Shown: positions 17,753 to 28,355, counted from the first letter of the stretch. The stretch is 64,000 nucleotides of DNA from Arthrobacter sp. C9C5 (GCF_013359735.1 NZ_JABFMX010000005.1:62001-126000); one strand, 5' to 3'. Numbers and translations are program-made. The notes: generated by a model not told the origin, from the letters alone.

Positions 17753-19783
17753 CTAGAAGTCGCCTCCGCCGCCGAAATCTCCGCCCCAGCCGCCGCCGGA
17801 GTCCCCGCCGCCACCCCAGCCGCTACCGGAGTCTCCGCCGCCACCCCAGCCGCCACCGCCGCCGCCACCGTGCAGGATGGAGTTGATCAGGATGCCGCCG
17901 AGGATGGCACCGCCGAGGCCGCCGCCTCCGCCGCCGCCGAACATCCCACCGCGGCCGTAGCCCTGGTTCGCGTAGCCGCCGAACTGGTCCACATCGGCCT
18001 GCGCCAGCTGTGCGGCCTGCGCGGCGAGGGAATGTGCCTGCTGTGCGTACTGCAGGGCCGTGACCGGGTCGGTGCGGGAGATGGACAGGGCGTAGTCGAG
18101 GTTGCGCTGCGCCTCGGCGAGCCGGGTGCGCGCCTCGGTGCCCACCCCGCCGCGGCGTGCCGTGATGTAGTCGGACGTCGCGCTGATCTGCGCTTGGGCG
18201 GACATGATGCTCTGCTGCAGCGAGGCCTGCGCCCGGCGGGCCTGCTCCTGCTGGTCCCGGATGCCGGTGAGGGCCGTGTCGAGGAACTGGTGGGCATTTT
18301 CCACGCGCTCCAGCGTGGTGATGGGGTCGATCTTGCCGGCCTGGATTTCGGCCTTGACCTGGGCCAGTGCGGCCTCCACGCCGGCGACCGGTCCGGCCAG
18401 TTCCGGGTGGGCGCCGGACTGGATCATGGCCCGGGCCTGGGCGAGGTCCTGCGACGTGTCCACGACGGCGGACTCGAGCCCGCCGCTGGCCTCATCCAGG
18501 TTGGCCGCCACCTTGGTGATGGCTCCAAGCAGCACGTTGGTTTGGTGCAGGCTCTCCTCTGCCGCCCGCACCGCGACGGCGGCGAGGCTGCCCTCACCGG
18601 CGTTGAGCTTGTCCCGGGCCGTGGCGGAGGCGTTTTGCACGAACGCCAGCCGTTCCTTGGCCTGGCTGATGTTGTCCGCGACCTGCGTCAGCGCGCTCTC
18701 CGCGTACTTGGCGCGCAGCCCGGTCAGGGATTCCTCCGCCGCAGCGATCTTCGCCTCGGCCTCGGTGGCGCCCGTTCCGACTGCCGCCAGCGCCTGCGGG
18801 GCGTTCTTCTCAAGCTCCCGCAAGGAATCGAAGTCCGCCTTCTGCTCCTGGAGGGAGGACAGTGCGGCCTCGGAGCGGCGGATGATTTCGCCGAGCCAGG
18901 TCCGCTGCTGCTCTTCGGTGTCCGGAATGTGGTCGTCGAGTTGCTGCTGCAACTTGAACGACTCGCTCATGTGGGCTTTGGCGTCCTGCAGTGCCTTCGT
19001 GAAGTTGCCGACGGCGGCATCGCCGTACTGCGCCTGCGCGAAGCCAAGCTCCTGTTCGCTGGACTTGATGGCGTCGTCCGCTTCGATCAACAGCGAACCG
19101 CTCTTTCGCCGCAGTTCCTCAACGCTCAGTCCCGCCAGCGGGTCGAGGTCGGCGCCCTGCGGGCCATAGCCGGCGCCGCCTGCCGCGGCGGCCTTCTTCC
19201 GACGGTTGCGCAAGTAGAGGTAGGTTCCCACGCCGCCGGCCGCCACGACGCCGACGCCGACAAGAACGCCGTTCCCCGCGCCGGATGGGACTGAACCACT
19301 GCCGCCACCTGCGGCGTCGCCGATCGCTGCTGCCGTGTCGATGGCTGCCTGCGCATAGTCTCCGTTGCGCAGTTGCGGGTCGACCGCGTTCTTAATGATG
19401 TTTTCCCGCTGGGCGTTCGTGATCTTGCTGTTGACCGGCTTGCTCAGCTGATACTTGCGGGCTTCAGTGGCCACGGCGAGTACTAGCGAGTTGGATCCAA
19501 GGTTGGCTTTCTCCGCCACGGTCTCAGCCCACTGCCCGCTGTCGCTTGGGTTCTGGAAAGTCTTCACGTAAACCACGTAGAGGTTCATCTGGTGGTCGGT
19601 GCCGAGTTTCTTGATTGCGGTCTCGACCTCTGGCTTCTTGCCGCCCAAGACGCCGGCCGAGTCGACAATCTTATTGGCCGGATCCAGTGTCACCGGATCT
19701 TCGGCGAGGGCAGGAGCGGCGGGGAGCGCCAGCAGTCCGGCCACGCCGAGAACGGCGAGGAATCGTTTCATCATTGACCGCAT
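17753..19783 (-). CDS. TPM domain-containing membrane protein
   Basis: 676-aa exported membrane protein. Order: signal peptide (MRSMMKRFLAVLGVAGLLAL... cleaved near ALAE), TPM domain (about 35-165, with IVDSAGVLGGKKPEVE and NLYVVYVKTFQNPSDSG), a Gly/Ser linker, a transmembrane helix (about 180-200, VLVGVGVVAAGGVGTYLYL) with basic RNRRKK after it, a long helical coiled-coil region, and a Gly/Trp/Asp-rich tail of about 60 residues. The start at 19783 is favoured by GAAGGG 7 nt upstream; the open frame continues about 90 codons further without support. TPM domains occur in membrane-quality proteins such as TLP18.3. The pairing with pspA suggests a shared membrane-stress role (inference). Confidence 0.8.
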   Translation of the reverse strand: MRSMMKRFLAVLGVAGLLALPAAPALAEDPVTLDPANKIVDSAGVLGGKKPEVETAIKKLGTDHQMNLYVVYVKTFQNPSDSGQWAETVAEKANLGSNSLVLAVATEARKYQLSKPVNSKITNAQRENIIKNAVDPQLRNGDYAQAAIDTAAAIGDAAGGGSGSVPSGAGNGVLVGVGVVAAGGVGTYLYLRNRRKKAAAAGGAGYGPQGADLDPLAGLSVEELRRKSGSLLIEADDAIKSSEQELGFAQAQYGDAAVGNFTKALQDAKAHMSESFKLQQQLDDHIPDTEEQQRTWLGEIIRRSEAALSSLQEQKADFDSLRELEKNAPQALAAVGTGATEAEAKIAAAEESLTGLRAKYAESALTQVADNISQAKERLAFVQNASATARDKLNAGEGSLAAVAVRAAEESLHQTNVLLGAITKVAANLDEASGGLESAVVDTSQDLAQARAMIQSGAHPELAGPVAGVEAALAQVKAEIQAGKIDPITTLERVENAHQFLDTALTGIRDQQEQARRAQASLQQSIMSAQAQISATSDYITARRGGVGTEARTRLAEAQRNLDYALSISRTDPVTALQYAQQAHSLAAQAAQLAQADVDQFGGYANQGYGRGGMFGGGGGGGLGGAILGGILINSILHGGGGGGGWGGGGDSGSGWGGGGDSGGGWGGDFGGGGDF

Positions 19784-20089
19784 GTGCAACCCTTCAGCAC
19801 TTCTGTGACCGGATCGAGCCGAGCCGGTCGTCTCAGAACGCAACAGCGCCCCCACGCAGGTGTAAAGCCGCAGGTCGCTGTGGCAATTCCATTTGATTCT
19901 ATGGTGCACCCCAAAGGCCGTCCACCGCCGGGAATATGCCACCAGCGAAACGCGCTGAAGCCGGCGGGACGGCAGCACCCAGCCCCACCCCTCCGCGCGT
20001 CGGCATTCAGGAACCTCCCAGCAAATGTTCGCTCTTGTTCCAGTCTGGGCCGCCATAATTGACTGCAGACGAGGATGAAAGGAAGTCCC

Positions 20090-21667
<1,578 letters not shown>

Positions 21668-21721
21668 CGACCAAAGGAATGAAGTGAGGGTCCCGGGGCC
21701 GCAGCGCCCCGGGCCCGTGAC

Positions 21722-21752
21722 GCCGGCCGGCACCTTGGGGGTGCCGGCCGGC
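21722..21752 (+). terminator. Terminator after HtrA-like protease gene
   Basis: Perfect 13-nt arms GCCGGCCGGCACC (21722-21734) and GGTGCCGGCCGGC (21740-21752) with a 5-nt loop, followed by TCTGCTTTT. Confidence 0.9.
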
Positions 21753-21953
21753 TCTGCTTTTCCCCGCTCCCTTTTGCGGCCCCCTGACGGCCGTTACTGC
21801 CCTTTCCGGGGCGGCCTGACACAGGCGTTAACCGAGGCGGCGCCAGGCCCGCGCTATATGGTTAGCTAGGAGCAACCCGGCACCCCGGGCGCTCCCTGGC
21901 CACGTCCCCACCCGGCTGGCTGCCCACCCGCATGGAAGGCTGCTGTAAACACA

Positions 21954-22766
21954 GTGGAAGAGACTTTGAAGATCATCGTGCTGGTCAAGCACGTACCGGA
22001 CGCGCAGTTCGACCGACACCTCGGCGGCGGGGACAACACCACGGACCGGTCCGAAAGCATCCTGTCGGAGCTCGACGAATACGCCTTGGAAGCCGCGCTG
22101 CAGCTCATCGAGGCCCGCGGCGGCGAAGCGGCAGGCAACAAGGTCATCGCCCTGAGCATGGGCCCGGCCGGTGCCGTTAACGCCGTCAAGAAGTCGCTGC
22201 AGATCGGCGCCACCGAAGGCGTCCACCTCAGCGACGACGCGCTCGCCGGCTCGGACGCGGCGGCCACCTCGCTGGCCCTGGCCGCGGCGATCCGGCACCT
22301 CGGCGCCGACGCCCCCGCGGATCTCATCCTGACCGGCATGGCCTCCACCGACGGGGAGACCTCGCTGGTCCCGGCCCAGCTCGCCGAGCGCCTTGGCCTG
22401 CCGCAGGTGACCTTCGCAGCCTCGCTGGAACTCGACGGCGGCAAGCTCACGGCCCGCCGCGACGGGGACTCCCATGCGGACACCGTCGAGGCCACCCTGC
22501 CGGCCCTCGTCTCGGTCACCGACCAGATCAACGATCCCCGCTACCCGAACTTCAAGGGCATCATGGCGGCGAAGAAGAAAACCATCACCGCCCTGACGCT
22601 GCCGGACATCGGCGTCGAACCCGGTCAGGTGGGGCACGCCGGGTCCTGGACCGCCGTCGAGACAGCCGAGGCCCGCCCGCCGCGGACGGCCGGCACCATC
22701 ATCACAGACGAAGGCGACGCCGGCCTCAGGCTGGTCGAGTTCCTGGCCGCCCAGAAGCTGCTCTAA
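21954..22766 (+). CDS. etfB: Electron transfer flavoprotein beta subunit
   Basis: 270-aa (or 266-aa) EtfB/FixA protein. It binds AMP, pairs with EtfA, and carries electrons from acyl-CoA and other dehydrogenases to the quinone pool. The N-terminus LKIIVLVKHVPDAQFD and the conserved ALSMGPAGAVNAVKKSLQIG and LILTGMASTDGETSLVPAQLAE segments are diagnostic. Two starts are possible: GTG at 21954, or TTG at 21966, which fits the usual beginning of the family better but has GGAAGAG only 3 nt away. etfA begins 14 bases downstream. The operon matches Rv3029c-Rv3028c. No ETF-quinone oxidoreductase gene is in the window. Confidence 0.93.
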   Translation: MEETLKIIVLVKHVPDAQFDRHLGGGDNTTDRSESILSELDEYALEAALQLIEARGGEAAGNKVIALSMGPAGAVNAVKKSLQIGATEGVHLSDDALAGSDAAATSLALAAAIRHLGADAPADLILTGMASTDGETSLVPAQLAERLGLPQVTFAASLELDGGKLTARRDGDSHADTVEATLPALVSVTDQINDPRYPNFKGIMAAKKKTITALTLPDIGVEPGQVGHAGSWTAVETAEARPPRTAGTIITDEGDAGLRLVEFLAAQKLL

Positions 22767-22780
22767 GGGGAAATCCAGAC

Positions 22781-23734
22781 ATGGCAAAAGTACTTGTATT
22801 CATCGATACCCCCGGCCCGGCGCTGAAGAAGTCCAGCCTGGAGCTGCTCACCATCGCGCGGTCGCTAGGCGAGGCCGCGGTGGCGTTCAATGGCGAACTG
22901 CACGACGACGTCGCCGCCGAGCTGGCAGCCTACGGAGCTGGGGAACTCTACATCCCCGCGGCCGCGGACCTCAACGACTACCTCGTCGGCCCCAAGGCGG
23001 CGTTCCTCGCGGCCGCGGTCGGAACCTCCGGGGCCACGGTCGTCCTGGCCGAGAACTCGGCCGAGGGCAAGGAAGTCGCGGCGCGGCTGGGAATCAAGCT
23101 CGGCGCCGGTGTGATCACCGACGTCGTCGCGGTGGACCCGGACGGGACCGCGCACAAGTCGGTGCTCGCCGGCTCGTACACCACCACGGCCAGGGCCACC
23201 ACCCCGGTGGCCGTGCTGTCCGTCAAGGCCAACAGCGTCGCCCCGGAGCCGGCCGCCACCGCAACCGCCCCGCGGCCCGTAACGGTCGAGCTGCCGGCCG
23301 ACGCCACGGCCGGCGCGGCCAGGGTGACCGCCCGGACCGAGAAGGCCGCCAGCGGCCGCCCCGACCTTTCCGAGGCCCGGATCGTCGTGGCCGGCGGCCG
23401 GGGAGTGGACGGAAACTTCGGACCCCTGGAGGACCTCGCCGACGCCCTGGGTGCGGCCATCGGCGCTTCCCGCGCCGCCACGGACGCCGGCTGGATCGGC
23501 CATGATGCGCAGATCGGCCAGACCGGCAAGACCGTCTCCCCGCAGCTCTACATCTCGGCCGGCATTTCCGGCGCCATCCAGCAGAAGGCCGGCATGCAGA
23601 CCGCCAAGGTGATCGTGGCGGTGAACAAGGACGCCGAATCCCCGGTCTTCGAGATCGCCGATTTCGGCATCGTCGGCGACCTCTTCCAGGTGCTGCCGCA
23701 GGCCACCGAAGAAATCAAGAAGCGCAAAGGCTGA
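22781..23734 (+). CDS. etfA: Electron transfer flavoprotein alpha subunit
   Basis: 317-aa FAD-binding subunit of the electron transfer flavoprotein. The C-terminal FAD domain shows [59 protein letters not shown] and [20 protein letters not shown]. The N-terminal domain (1-180) is more variable. ATG at 22781 is preceded by AAGGGGAAA. It is co-transcribed with etfB and probably with the PIG-L gene that starts 3 bases after its stop. Confidence 0.95.
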   Translation: MAKVLVFIDTPGPALKKSSLELLTIARSLGEAAVAFNGELHDDVAAELAAYGAGELYIPAAADLNDYLVGPKAAFLAAAVGTSGATVVLAENSAEGKEVAARLGIKLGAGVITDVVAVDPDGTAHKSVLAGSYTTTARATTPVAVLSVKANSVAPEPAATATAPRPVTVELPADATAGAARVTARTEKAASGRPDLSEARIVVAGGRGVDGNFGPLEDLADALGAAIGASRAATDAGWIGHDAQIGQTGKTVSPQLYISAGISGAIQQKAGMQTAKVIVAVNKDAESPVFEIADFGIVGDLFQVLPQATEEIKKRKG

Positions 23735-23737
23735 CCA

Positions 23738-24517
23738 TTGAGCACCAACGCCCCCGCGGCACAGAGCCCGTTCGATCCGAACCACACCCGGATCGAGCGG
23801 GTGCTTTGTTTCACCGCCCACCCGGACGACATCGACTTCGGCGCCGCCGGCACCATCGCCGCGTGGACCGCCGCCGGGGTCCAGGTCAGCTACTGCATCA
23901 TGACGGACGGGGACGCCGGCGGCTTCGACCCGGCAAAGCGCGACGAAATTGTCCGGCTGCGGACGGAGGAACAGCAGCGCGCCGCCGCACTCGTCGGCGT
24001 GAGCGATATCCACTACCTGCACCAGCGGGACGGCTACCTTGAACCCTCGCACGAGGTCATCCGCGAGGTGGTGCGCCTGATCCGCCGGCTCCGCCCCGAC
24101 GTCGTGCTCGCCATGCATCCGGAACGCAACTGGAACCGGATCCAGAAGAGCCACCCGGACCACCTGGCGGTGGGGGAGGCGGTGACCAGGGCGGTCTACC
24201 CGGCGCTGGAGAACCCCTTCGCGTACCCGGAGCTGGCTGCGGCCGGGCTGGAAGCCTACAAGCTTCCCTGGCTGTGGCTCTTCGCCGGACCGGAGGAGCG
24301 GGAGAACCACTTCGTGGATGTCACCGGGAACGTCGAGGAAAAGCTGGCGGCCATCCACATCCACGCCAGCCAGCACCCCGACGTCGACGCCATGGAACGC
24401 ACCGTCCGCGGCCTCATGCTCACCACCGGGGAACGCGGCGGCCTCGCTCCGGGCCGGAGCGCCGAGGCGTTCCACGTCGTCGCCGTCAACGGCCCGGGAA
24501 CCATCGCCGGCTTCTAG
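23738..24517 (+). CDS. PIG-L family N-acetylglucosaminyl deacetylase
   Basis: 259-aa LmbE/PIG-L zinc deacetylase. The metal-site motif AHPDDIDFGAAGT (about 28-40) and the second ligand region HPDHLAVGEAVTRAVYPA are present, as is the conserved MTDGDAGG. Relatives include mycothiol-pathway MshB and Mca, but the substrate cannot be assigned from sequence alone. TTG start at 23738, 3 bases after the etfA stop, so it is the third gene of the etfBA operon. A thiol-metabolism or detoxification role is inferred. Confidence 0.8.
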   Translation: MSTNAPAAQSPFDPNHTRIERVLCFTAHPDDIDFGAAGTIAAWTAAGVQVSYCIMTDGDAGGFDPAKRDEIVRLRTEEQQRAAALVGVSDIHYLHQRDGYLEPSHEVIREVVRLIRRLRPDVVLAMHPERNWNRIQKSHPDHLAVGEAVTRAVYPALENPFAYPELAAAGLEAYKLPWLWLFAGPEERENHFVDVTGNVEEKLAAIHIHASQHPDVDAMERTVRGLMLTTGERGGLAPGRSAEAFHVVAVNGPGTIAGF

Positions 24518-24591
24518 TGTTGCCCAGGCGTGACCGCTGCCATATGCTTGCCATTGTTTAAATCATATTTATTGATGGAAGGCAGACTTTA

Positions 24592-25125
24592 ATGGCGAAG
24601 ACTGCGCAGCACCCCGTCCTGGTCATCATGGGCGTCTCAGGATCGGGCAAATCCACCGTGGCCGGCCTGTTGGCCGGGCGGCTGGGATGGGACCTCGCGG
24701 AAGGCGACGACCTGCATCCGGCGTCCAACGTGGCCAAGATGCACGCCGGCCAGCCCCTGACGGACGAAGACCGCTGGCCCTGGCTGGACAGCATCGCCGC
24801 CTGGATCCGGGAGCACACCGCCGCCGGGACGCCCGGCGTCGTGACCTGCTCGGCCCTGAAGAAGCGGTACCGCGACATCCTGCGCGGGGAGGGCGTGGTT
24901 TTTGTCTTCCTCGAAGGCAGTAAGGACCGGATCTCGGACCGCCTCGCCTCCCGGCACGGCCACTTCATGCCACCGGCGCTGCTGGAATCCCAGTTCGACG
25001 CGCTGGAAGCCCCCACCGAGGACGAAAACTTCATCACCCTCTCCGTCGGGGCAACCCCTGCGGACGAAGCCCAGGAAATCATCGACCGGCTCCACCTCAA
25101 CGGCGCAGACGCCGCCACGCGCTAA
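24592..25125 (+). CDS. gntK: Gluconokinase
   Basis: 177-aa GntK that phosphorylates D-gluconate to 6-phosphogluconate for the pentose phosphate route. P-loop GVSGSGKST at residues 14-22, then the family motifs EGDDLHPASNVAKMHAG and PLTDEDRWPWL, CSALKKRYRDILR and HFMPPALLESQFDALE. ATG with GGAAGG upstream. The 45 bases before it are strikingly A+T-rich for this genome and probably hold the promoter. The gluconate permease gene follows 44 bases later. No GntR/LacI regulator gene is adjacent. Confidence 0.95.
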   Translation: MAKTAQHPVLVIMGVSGSGKSTVAGLLAGRLGWDLAEGDDLHPASNVAKMHAGQPLTDEDRWPWLDSIAAWIREHTAAGTPGVVTCSALKKRYRDILRGEGVVFVFLEGSKDRISDRLASRHGHFMPPALLESQFDALEAPTEDENFITLSVGATPADEAQEIIDRLHLNGADAATR

Positions 25126-25161
25126 CCGCGCGCCGGTCACCATCCCCATATTCCAGCTAGG

Positions 25162-25171
25162 AAAACGTTTT
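25162..25171. promoter_or_regulatory. Palindrome at gntP ribosome-binding site
   Basis: AAAACGTTTT is a perfect 10-bp palindrome with a central CG. It lies between AGGAAA and the TTG start of gntP and partly overlaps both. A central CG is typical of LacI-family operators; it could equally be chance. Confidence 0.3.
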
Positions 25172-26582
25172 GAATTCTCTTGCAGCAATGCAGCTTCCCG
25201 CTGCCCTCGAGGCCTGGACCGGCCACGACACCCAGCTCCTGGTGGTCGCCGGCCTCGGCATCGCACTGATCGTGGTGCTGATCGCCAAGTTCAAGCTCCA
25301 CCCCTTCCTCGCCCTCGTGCTCGGCTCGGCCTTTGTTGGACTGGCCTCGGGCGTGGAACTGCCCAAGATCATCAGCAACTTCGAGGACGGCGTGGGCGGC
25401 GTCCTGAAAGAGGTCGGCCTGCTGATCGCCCTCGGCGCCATGCTGGGCAAGCTCCTGGCGGACTCCGGGGGAGCCAACCGCGTGGTGGACACGCTGCTCG
25501 CCAAGGCGGGCGGTAACCGGGTGGTCTGGTCCATCACGCTCGTCGCGGTGATCATCGGCCTGCCGATGTTCTTCGAAATCGGCCTCGTGCTGCTGCTGCC
25601 GGTGATTGTCCTGGTCACCCAGCGCTCCAAAATGCCGCTGATGCGCATCGCCATCCCGGCGCTGGCCGGATTGTCGGTGCTGCACGGCCTCGTGCCGCCG
25701 CACCCGGGTCCGCTGATCGCGATCAGCGCCGTCAAGGCCGAACTGGGCACCACGCTCGCACTCGGACTCCTGGTCGCCATCCCCACAGTCATCATCTGCG
25801 GGCCGTTGTTCTCCCGGCTCGCCGCCAAATGGGTGCCGGTGGGCGCCCCCGCCGTAGCGGGCGGCATCGACACCGAGCACGGCGCCGACCTCGAAGGCGT
25901 CAAGCGCCAGCCCAGCTTCCCGGTGACGCTGATGACCATCATCTTCCCGGTGGTCCTGATGCTGCTCAAGGCCGTCGTGGACATCATCTGGCCCGACCCC
26001 GCCACGGCGCCCTGGATCCGGGTCTTCTTCGATTTCGTGGGCCAGCCGCTCGTGGCGATGACCCTGGCGGTCCTGCTCGCCATCGGCACCTTCGGCTACG
26101 CCGTCGGCTTCACCGGCAACAAGATCACCACCAAGATCGGCGCGAGCCTCGGCCCGATTGCCGCGATCCTGCTGATCGTGGGCGCCGGCGGCGGCTTCAA
26201 GCAGACCTTGATCGGCGCCGGCGTCGGCGACGCCGTCAAGAAATGGGCCGAGGGCGCCAACATGTCCGTGCTGGTCCTCGGCTTCCTCGTGGCCGTGGCG
26301 CTGCGCCTGGCCACCGGCTCCGCGACGGTGGCTACCGTGACCGCGGCAGGCATCGTGGCACCGCTGGCCAGTTCGCTGTCCCCGACCCACGCCGCCCTGC
26401 TGGCCCTCGCGATCGGCGCCGGCTCGCTCTTCCTCTCGCACGTCAACGACGCCGGGTTCTGGCTGGTGAAGGAACTCTTCGGCCTCAGCGTCGGCCAGAC
26501 GTTCAAGACCTGGTCCGTGATGGAGACGCTGATATCCGTGGTGGGCTTTGCCTTCGTGATGCTGCTCTCGCTGGTCATTTAG
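25170..26582 (+). CDS. gntP: Gluconate:H+ symporter (GntP family)
   Basis: 470-aa multi-pass permease of the GntP family that imports gluconate. Typical family segments: FKLHPFLALVLGSAFVGLAS, LIALGAMLGKLLADSGGANR, GLPMFFEIGLVLLLPV, HGLVPPHPGPLIAISAVKAE, LRLATGSATVATVTAAGIVA and LFLSHVNDAGFWLVKELFGL. About 12-14 hydrophobic helices. TTG start with TAGGAAAA upstream. It follows gntK on the same strand, and the pair makes a compact gluconate uptake and activation operon. Its stop is followed by a strong terminator. Confidence 0.93.
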   Translation: MNSLAAMQLPAALEAWTGHDTQLLVVAGLGIALIVVLIAKFKLHPFLALVLGSAFVGLASGVELPKIISNFEDGVGGVLKEVGLLIALGAMLGKLLADSGGANRVVDTLLAKAGGNRVVWSITLVAVIIGLPMFFEIGLVLLLPVIVLVTQRSKMPLMRIAIPALAGLSVLHGLVPPHPGPLIAISAVKAELGTTLALGLLVAIPTVIICGPLFSRLAAKWVPVGAPAVAGGIDTEHGADLEGVKRQPSFPVTLMTIIFPVVLMLLKAVVDIIWPDPATAPWIRVFFDFVGQPLVAMTLAVLLAIGTFGYAVGFTGNKITTKIGASLGPIAAILLIVGAGGGFKQTLIGAGVGDAVKKWAEGANMSVLVLGFLVAVALRLATGSATVATVTAAGIVAPLASSLSPTHAALLALAIGAGSLFLSHVNDAGFWLVKELFGLSVGQTFKTWSVMETLISVVGFAFVMLLSLVI

Positions 26583-26602
26583 CGGGCCGGCACAACAACA
26601 AG

Positions 26603-26640
26603 AGCCGCGCAGGCCCCGAGCGATCGGGTCCTGCGCGGCT
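26603..26640. terminator. Bidirectional terminator gntP / rskA
   Basis: 17-nt arms 26603-26619 and 26624-26640 with one mismatch and a GCGA loop. The flanking ACAACAACA and TGTCGTTGT extend the stem. It lies between gntP and the convergent rskA gene. Confidence 0.88.
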
Positions 26641-26674
26641 TTGTCGTTGTCAGATAGTTCGTCGTTGCCGGCTA

Positions 26675-27556
26675 CTAGGCGCCCAGCGGGGCGGAGGCCA
26701 CGGTCGGCATGGTGGGCGTCTTAGAGCCGCCCGCCGGCTCCACCGTGATGCCCAAGGCAGCGGCGGAACCGATGCCCGTGACGACGGCAGGCTTGGACAG
26801 CGCCTCCGCGTCCATCAGGCCCTTGGAGACCGGAGCCGAGCCGTCCTTCGGGATCAGCCACATCTGGTAGACCTTGCCCGTCGGCGGAGCGGGAACGCCG
26901 TTCATCTTCACAACCGCGGCGTCCTTCGAGGACGAGAGCGTCAGCGAGGCCGTGCCGCCGCCGATCACGTCGATCGTCGCCTTGCGCACGTCGCCGGCCT
27001 GGAGTACTTGGTTCAGCGGGTCGTTCTGGTTGGCGACATACGCGCCCACCCCGACCCCGCCTACGGCGATGGCGGCAGCCGCGGCGACGCCGATCAGCCA
27101 GTTGCGCATGCCCTGGGGCCGCCGTCGTTCCTCCCGGCGCTGGCGGGCGGCACTGAGTTCGTCGGTGACCGGAAGCCCGGGGTGTTCGCGGACCGGACGG
27201 GCCACCACCGGAGGAGCGGCAGGGCCCGGCCGTGCCTCTGCACCCGGCTCAGCTGCCTGCGCCGGCAGGGCCGCGACAATGCGGTCGAAGAGTCCGGCCG
27301 GCGGCTCCTCCTCCGCGCTAAAGCTCATCGTCAACGTCTCGCGGGCCTGCCGGACACGCTCCTCGAACTCGGCCCGTTCCGCCGGCGGGGCCTCCATGAG
27401 GTAGCGGTCGACGGCGGTGCGTTCGGCGTCGTCAAGGGCATGCAGCGCGTAGACCTCGGCGAGGTCGACGGCGCGGCCGGAGCTGAGGTCGCTGGCGATG
27501 TCGGCGGAAAAGCTGCCGGGCGTGCGGCCGCTGTTCTGTGGATTCATGTCATTCAT
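26675..27556 (-). CDS. rskA: Anti-sigma-K factor RskA
   Basis: 293-aa membrane anti-sigma factor. The cytoplasmic N-terminus carries the sigma-binding helix region LAEVYALHALDDAERTAVDR (about 32-51). A linker leads to one transmembrane helix (about 152-174, NWLIGVAAAAAIAVGG) and an extracytoplasmic RskA domain with VVKMNGVPAPPTGKVYQMWL and the conserved GITVEPAGGS near the end. It starts 1 base after the sigK stop, so the pair is translationally coupled. It holds SigK inactive until cleaved by membrane proteases in characterised systems; the inducing signal here is unknown. Confidence 0.88.
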   Translation of the reverse strand: MNDMNPQNSGRTPGSFSADIASDLSSGRAVDLAEVYALHALDDAERTAVDRYLMEAPPAERAEFEERVRQARETLTMSFSAEEEPPAGLFDRIVAALPAQAAEPGAEARPGPAAPPVVARPVREHPGLPVTDELSAARQRREERRRPQGMRNWLIGVAAAAAIAVGGVGVGAYVANQNDPLNQVLQAGDVRKATIDVIGGGTASLTLSSSKDAAVVKMNGVPAPPTGKVYQMWLIPKDGSAPVSKGLMDAEALSKPAVVTGIGSAAALGITVEPAGGSKTPTMPTVASAPLGA

Positions 27557-27557
27557 C

Positions 27558-28163
27558 TCAACTCACCCCCAAACAGGTCTTCAGTCGGATCAGTCCGTCG
27601 CGGATGCGGGACTTAATGGTGGGAACGGCCGCGTTGAGCCTCTCGGCAACTTCCCGGTAGGTGAGCCCGCCGTAGTAGGCGAGCCGGACGGATTCCTGCT
27701 GCGTATCCGTCAGTGTCTCCAGGCACCGGACCACCGCTTCGGCCTCGAGCTTGCTGCCGACCTCATCGGACACGGAGTCGTGGTCGATCTCCTGGCTGCT
27801 CGCGCCGTACTTGGCCTCACGGTCGGTGGACGACTGCGAGGACCGGACCTTGTCCACGGCCCGGCGGTGGGAAATGGTCATCAACCACGCGAGCGGGCTG
27901 CCGGCGTCGGCGTTGAACTTCGCGGCGTTCTGCCAGACCTGGAGGAAGACTTCCTGCGTGGTGTCCTCGCTCAGCTCCGTGTCAATCAGGACCCGGCGCG
28001 CCATGCCGAAAACGCGGCGCGACGTCAGCTGATAGAACTCGGCGAAGGCGGCCTGGTCCCCGTTGGCGATCTGTCCGAGCAGGGCTCCCAGCCGGCGGTT
28101 AACGTCGGCTGAGGTACTGGGGGGAGCGGCGGCCTCGGGGTTCGGGGCATTCGGAGTTTCCAT
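27558..28163 (-). CDS. sigK: ECF RNA polymerase sigma factor SigK
   Basis: 201-aa extracytoplasmic-function sigma factor. Region 2 (about 37-108) includes FAEFYQLTSRRVFGMARRVL and TQEVFLQVWQNAAKFN; region 4 (about 150-198) ends in VPTIKSRIRDGLIRLKTCLG with a typical helix-turn-helix. ATG at 28163 is the start closest to the family length. ATG codons at 28271/28268 would add 36 residues and sit closer to the predicted promoter, so the start is uncertain. It is paired with rskA immediately downstream. It is inferred to direct its own transcription from the CCATCC/CCGAAT promoter at 28329-28355. Confidence 0.88.
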   Translation of the reverse strand: METPNAPNPEAAAPPSTSADVNRRLGALLGQIANGDQAAFAEFYQLTSRRVFGMARRVLIDTELSEDTTQEVFLQVWQNAAKFNADAGSPLAWLMTISHRRAVDKVRSSQSSTDREAKYGASSQEIDHDSVSDEVGSKLEAEAVVRCLETLTDTQQESVRLAYYGGLTYREVAERLNAAVPTIKSRIRDGLIRLKTCLGVS

Positions 28164-28328
28164 CACCCTCAAGCATAAGGTGCCAGCTGCCGGTCCGGGG
28201 CCAGAACGGGCTTCGACCGTGCCGTGGTTGCCCGCAGCCCAAGGGGCCGGGCGTCTATCCGCCTGCATCATTGTCACCTGCCGCTCCTCGCTCCCTTCGA
28301 CTCTCGCCTGGATGGTCTCTCACAAAGG

Positions 28329-28355
28329 ATTCGGCGCGGCAGGTAAATCGGATGG
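28329..28355 (-). promoter_or_regulatory. Candidate SigK-dependent promoter upstream of sigK
   Basis: On the minus strand: CCATCC (28355-28350), 15 nt, and CCGAAT (28334-28329). Both hexamers match the -35 and -10 elements I recall for the mycobacterial SigK regulon. The spacer is a base or so shorter than I recall for that regulon. Position and direction fit autoregulation of sigK-rskA. Confidence 0.65.

Noticed and set aside
17760..17870. Repetitive CCGCCGCC tract as an origin or structural element
   Set aside because: It is the Gly/Trp/Asp-rich C-terminus of the TPM protein read on the minus strand.
22865..24475. Antisense frame opposite etfA and PIG-L
   Set aside because: Shadow of two real genes; no ribosome-binding site and Gly/Arg/Val-rich composition.
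26603..26640. Possible small RNA or toxin-antitoxin remnant between gntP and rskA
   Set aside because: It is only a stable terminator hairpin shared by convergent genes.
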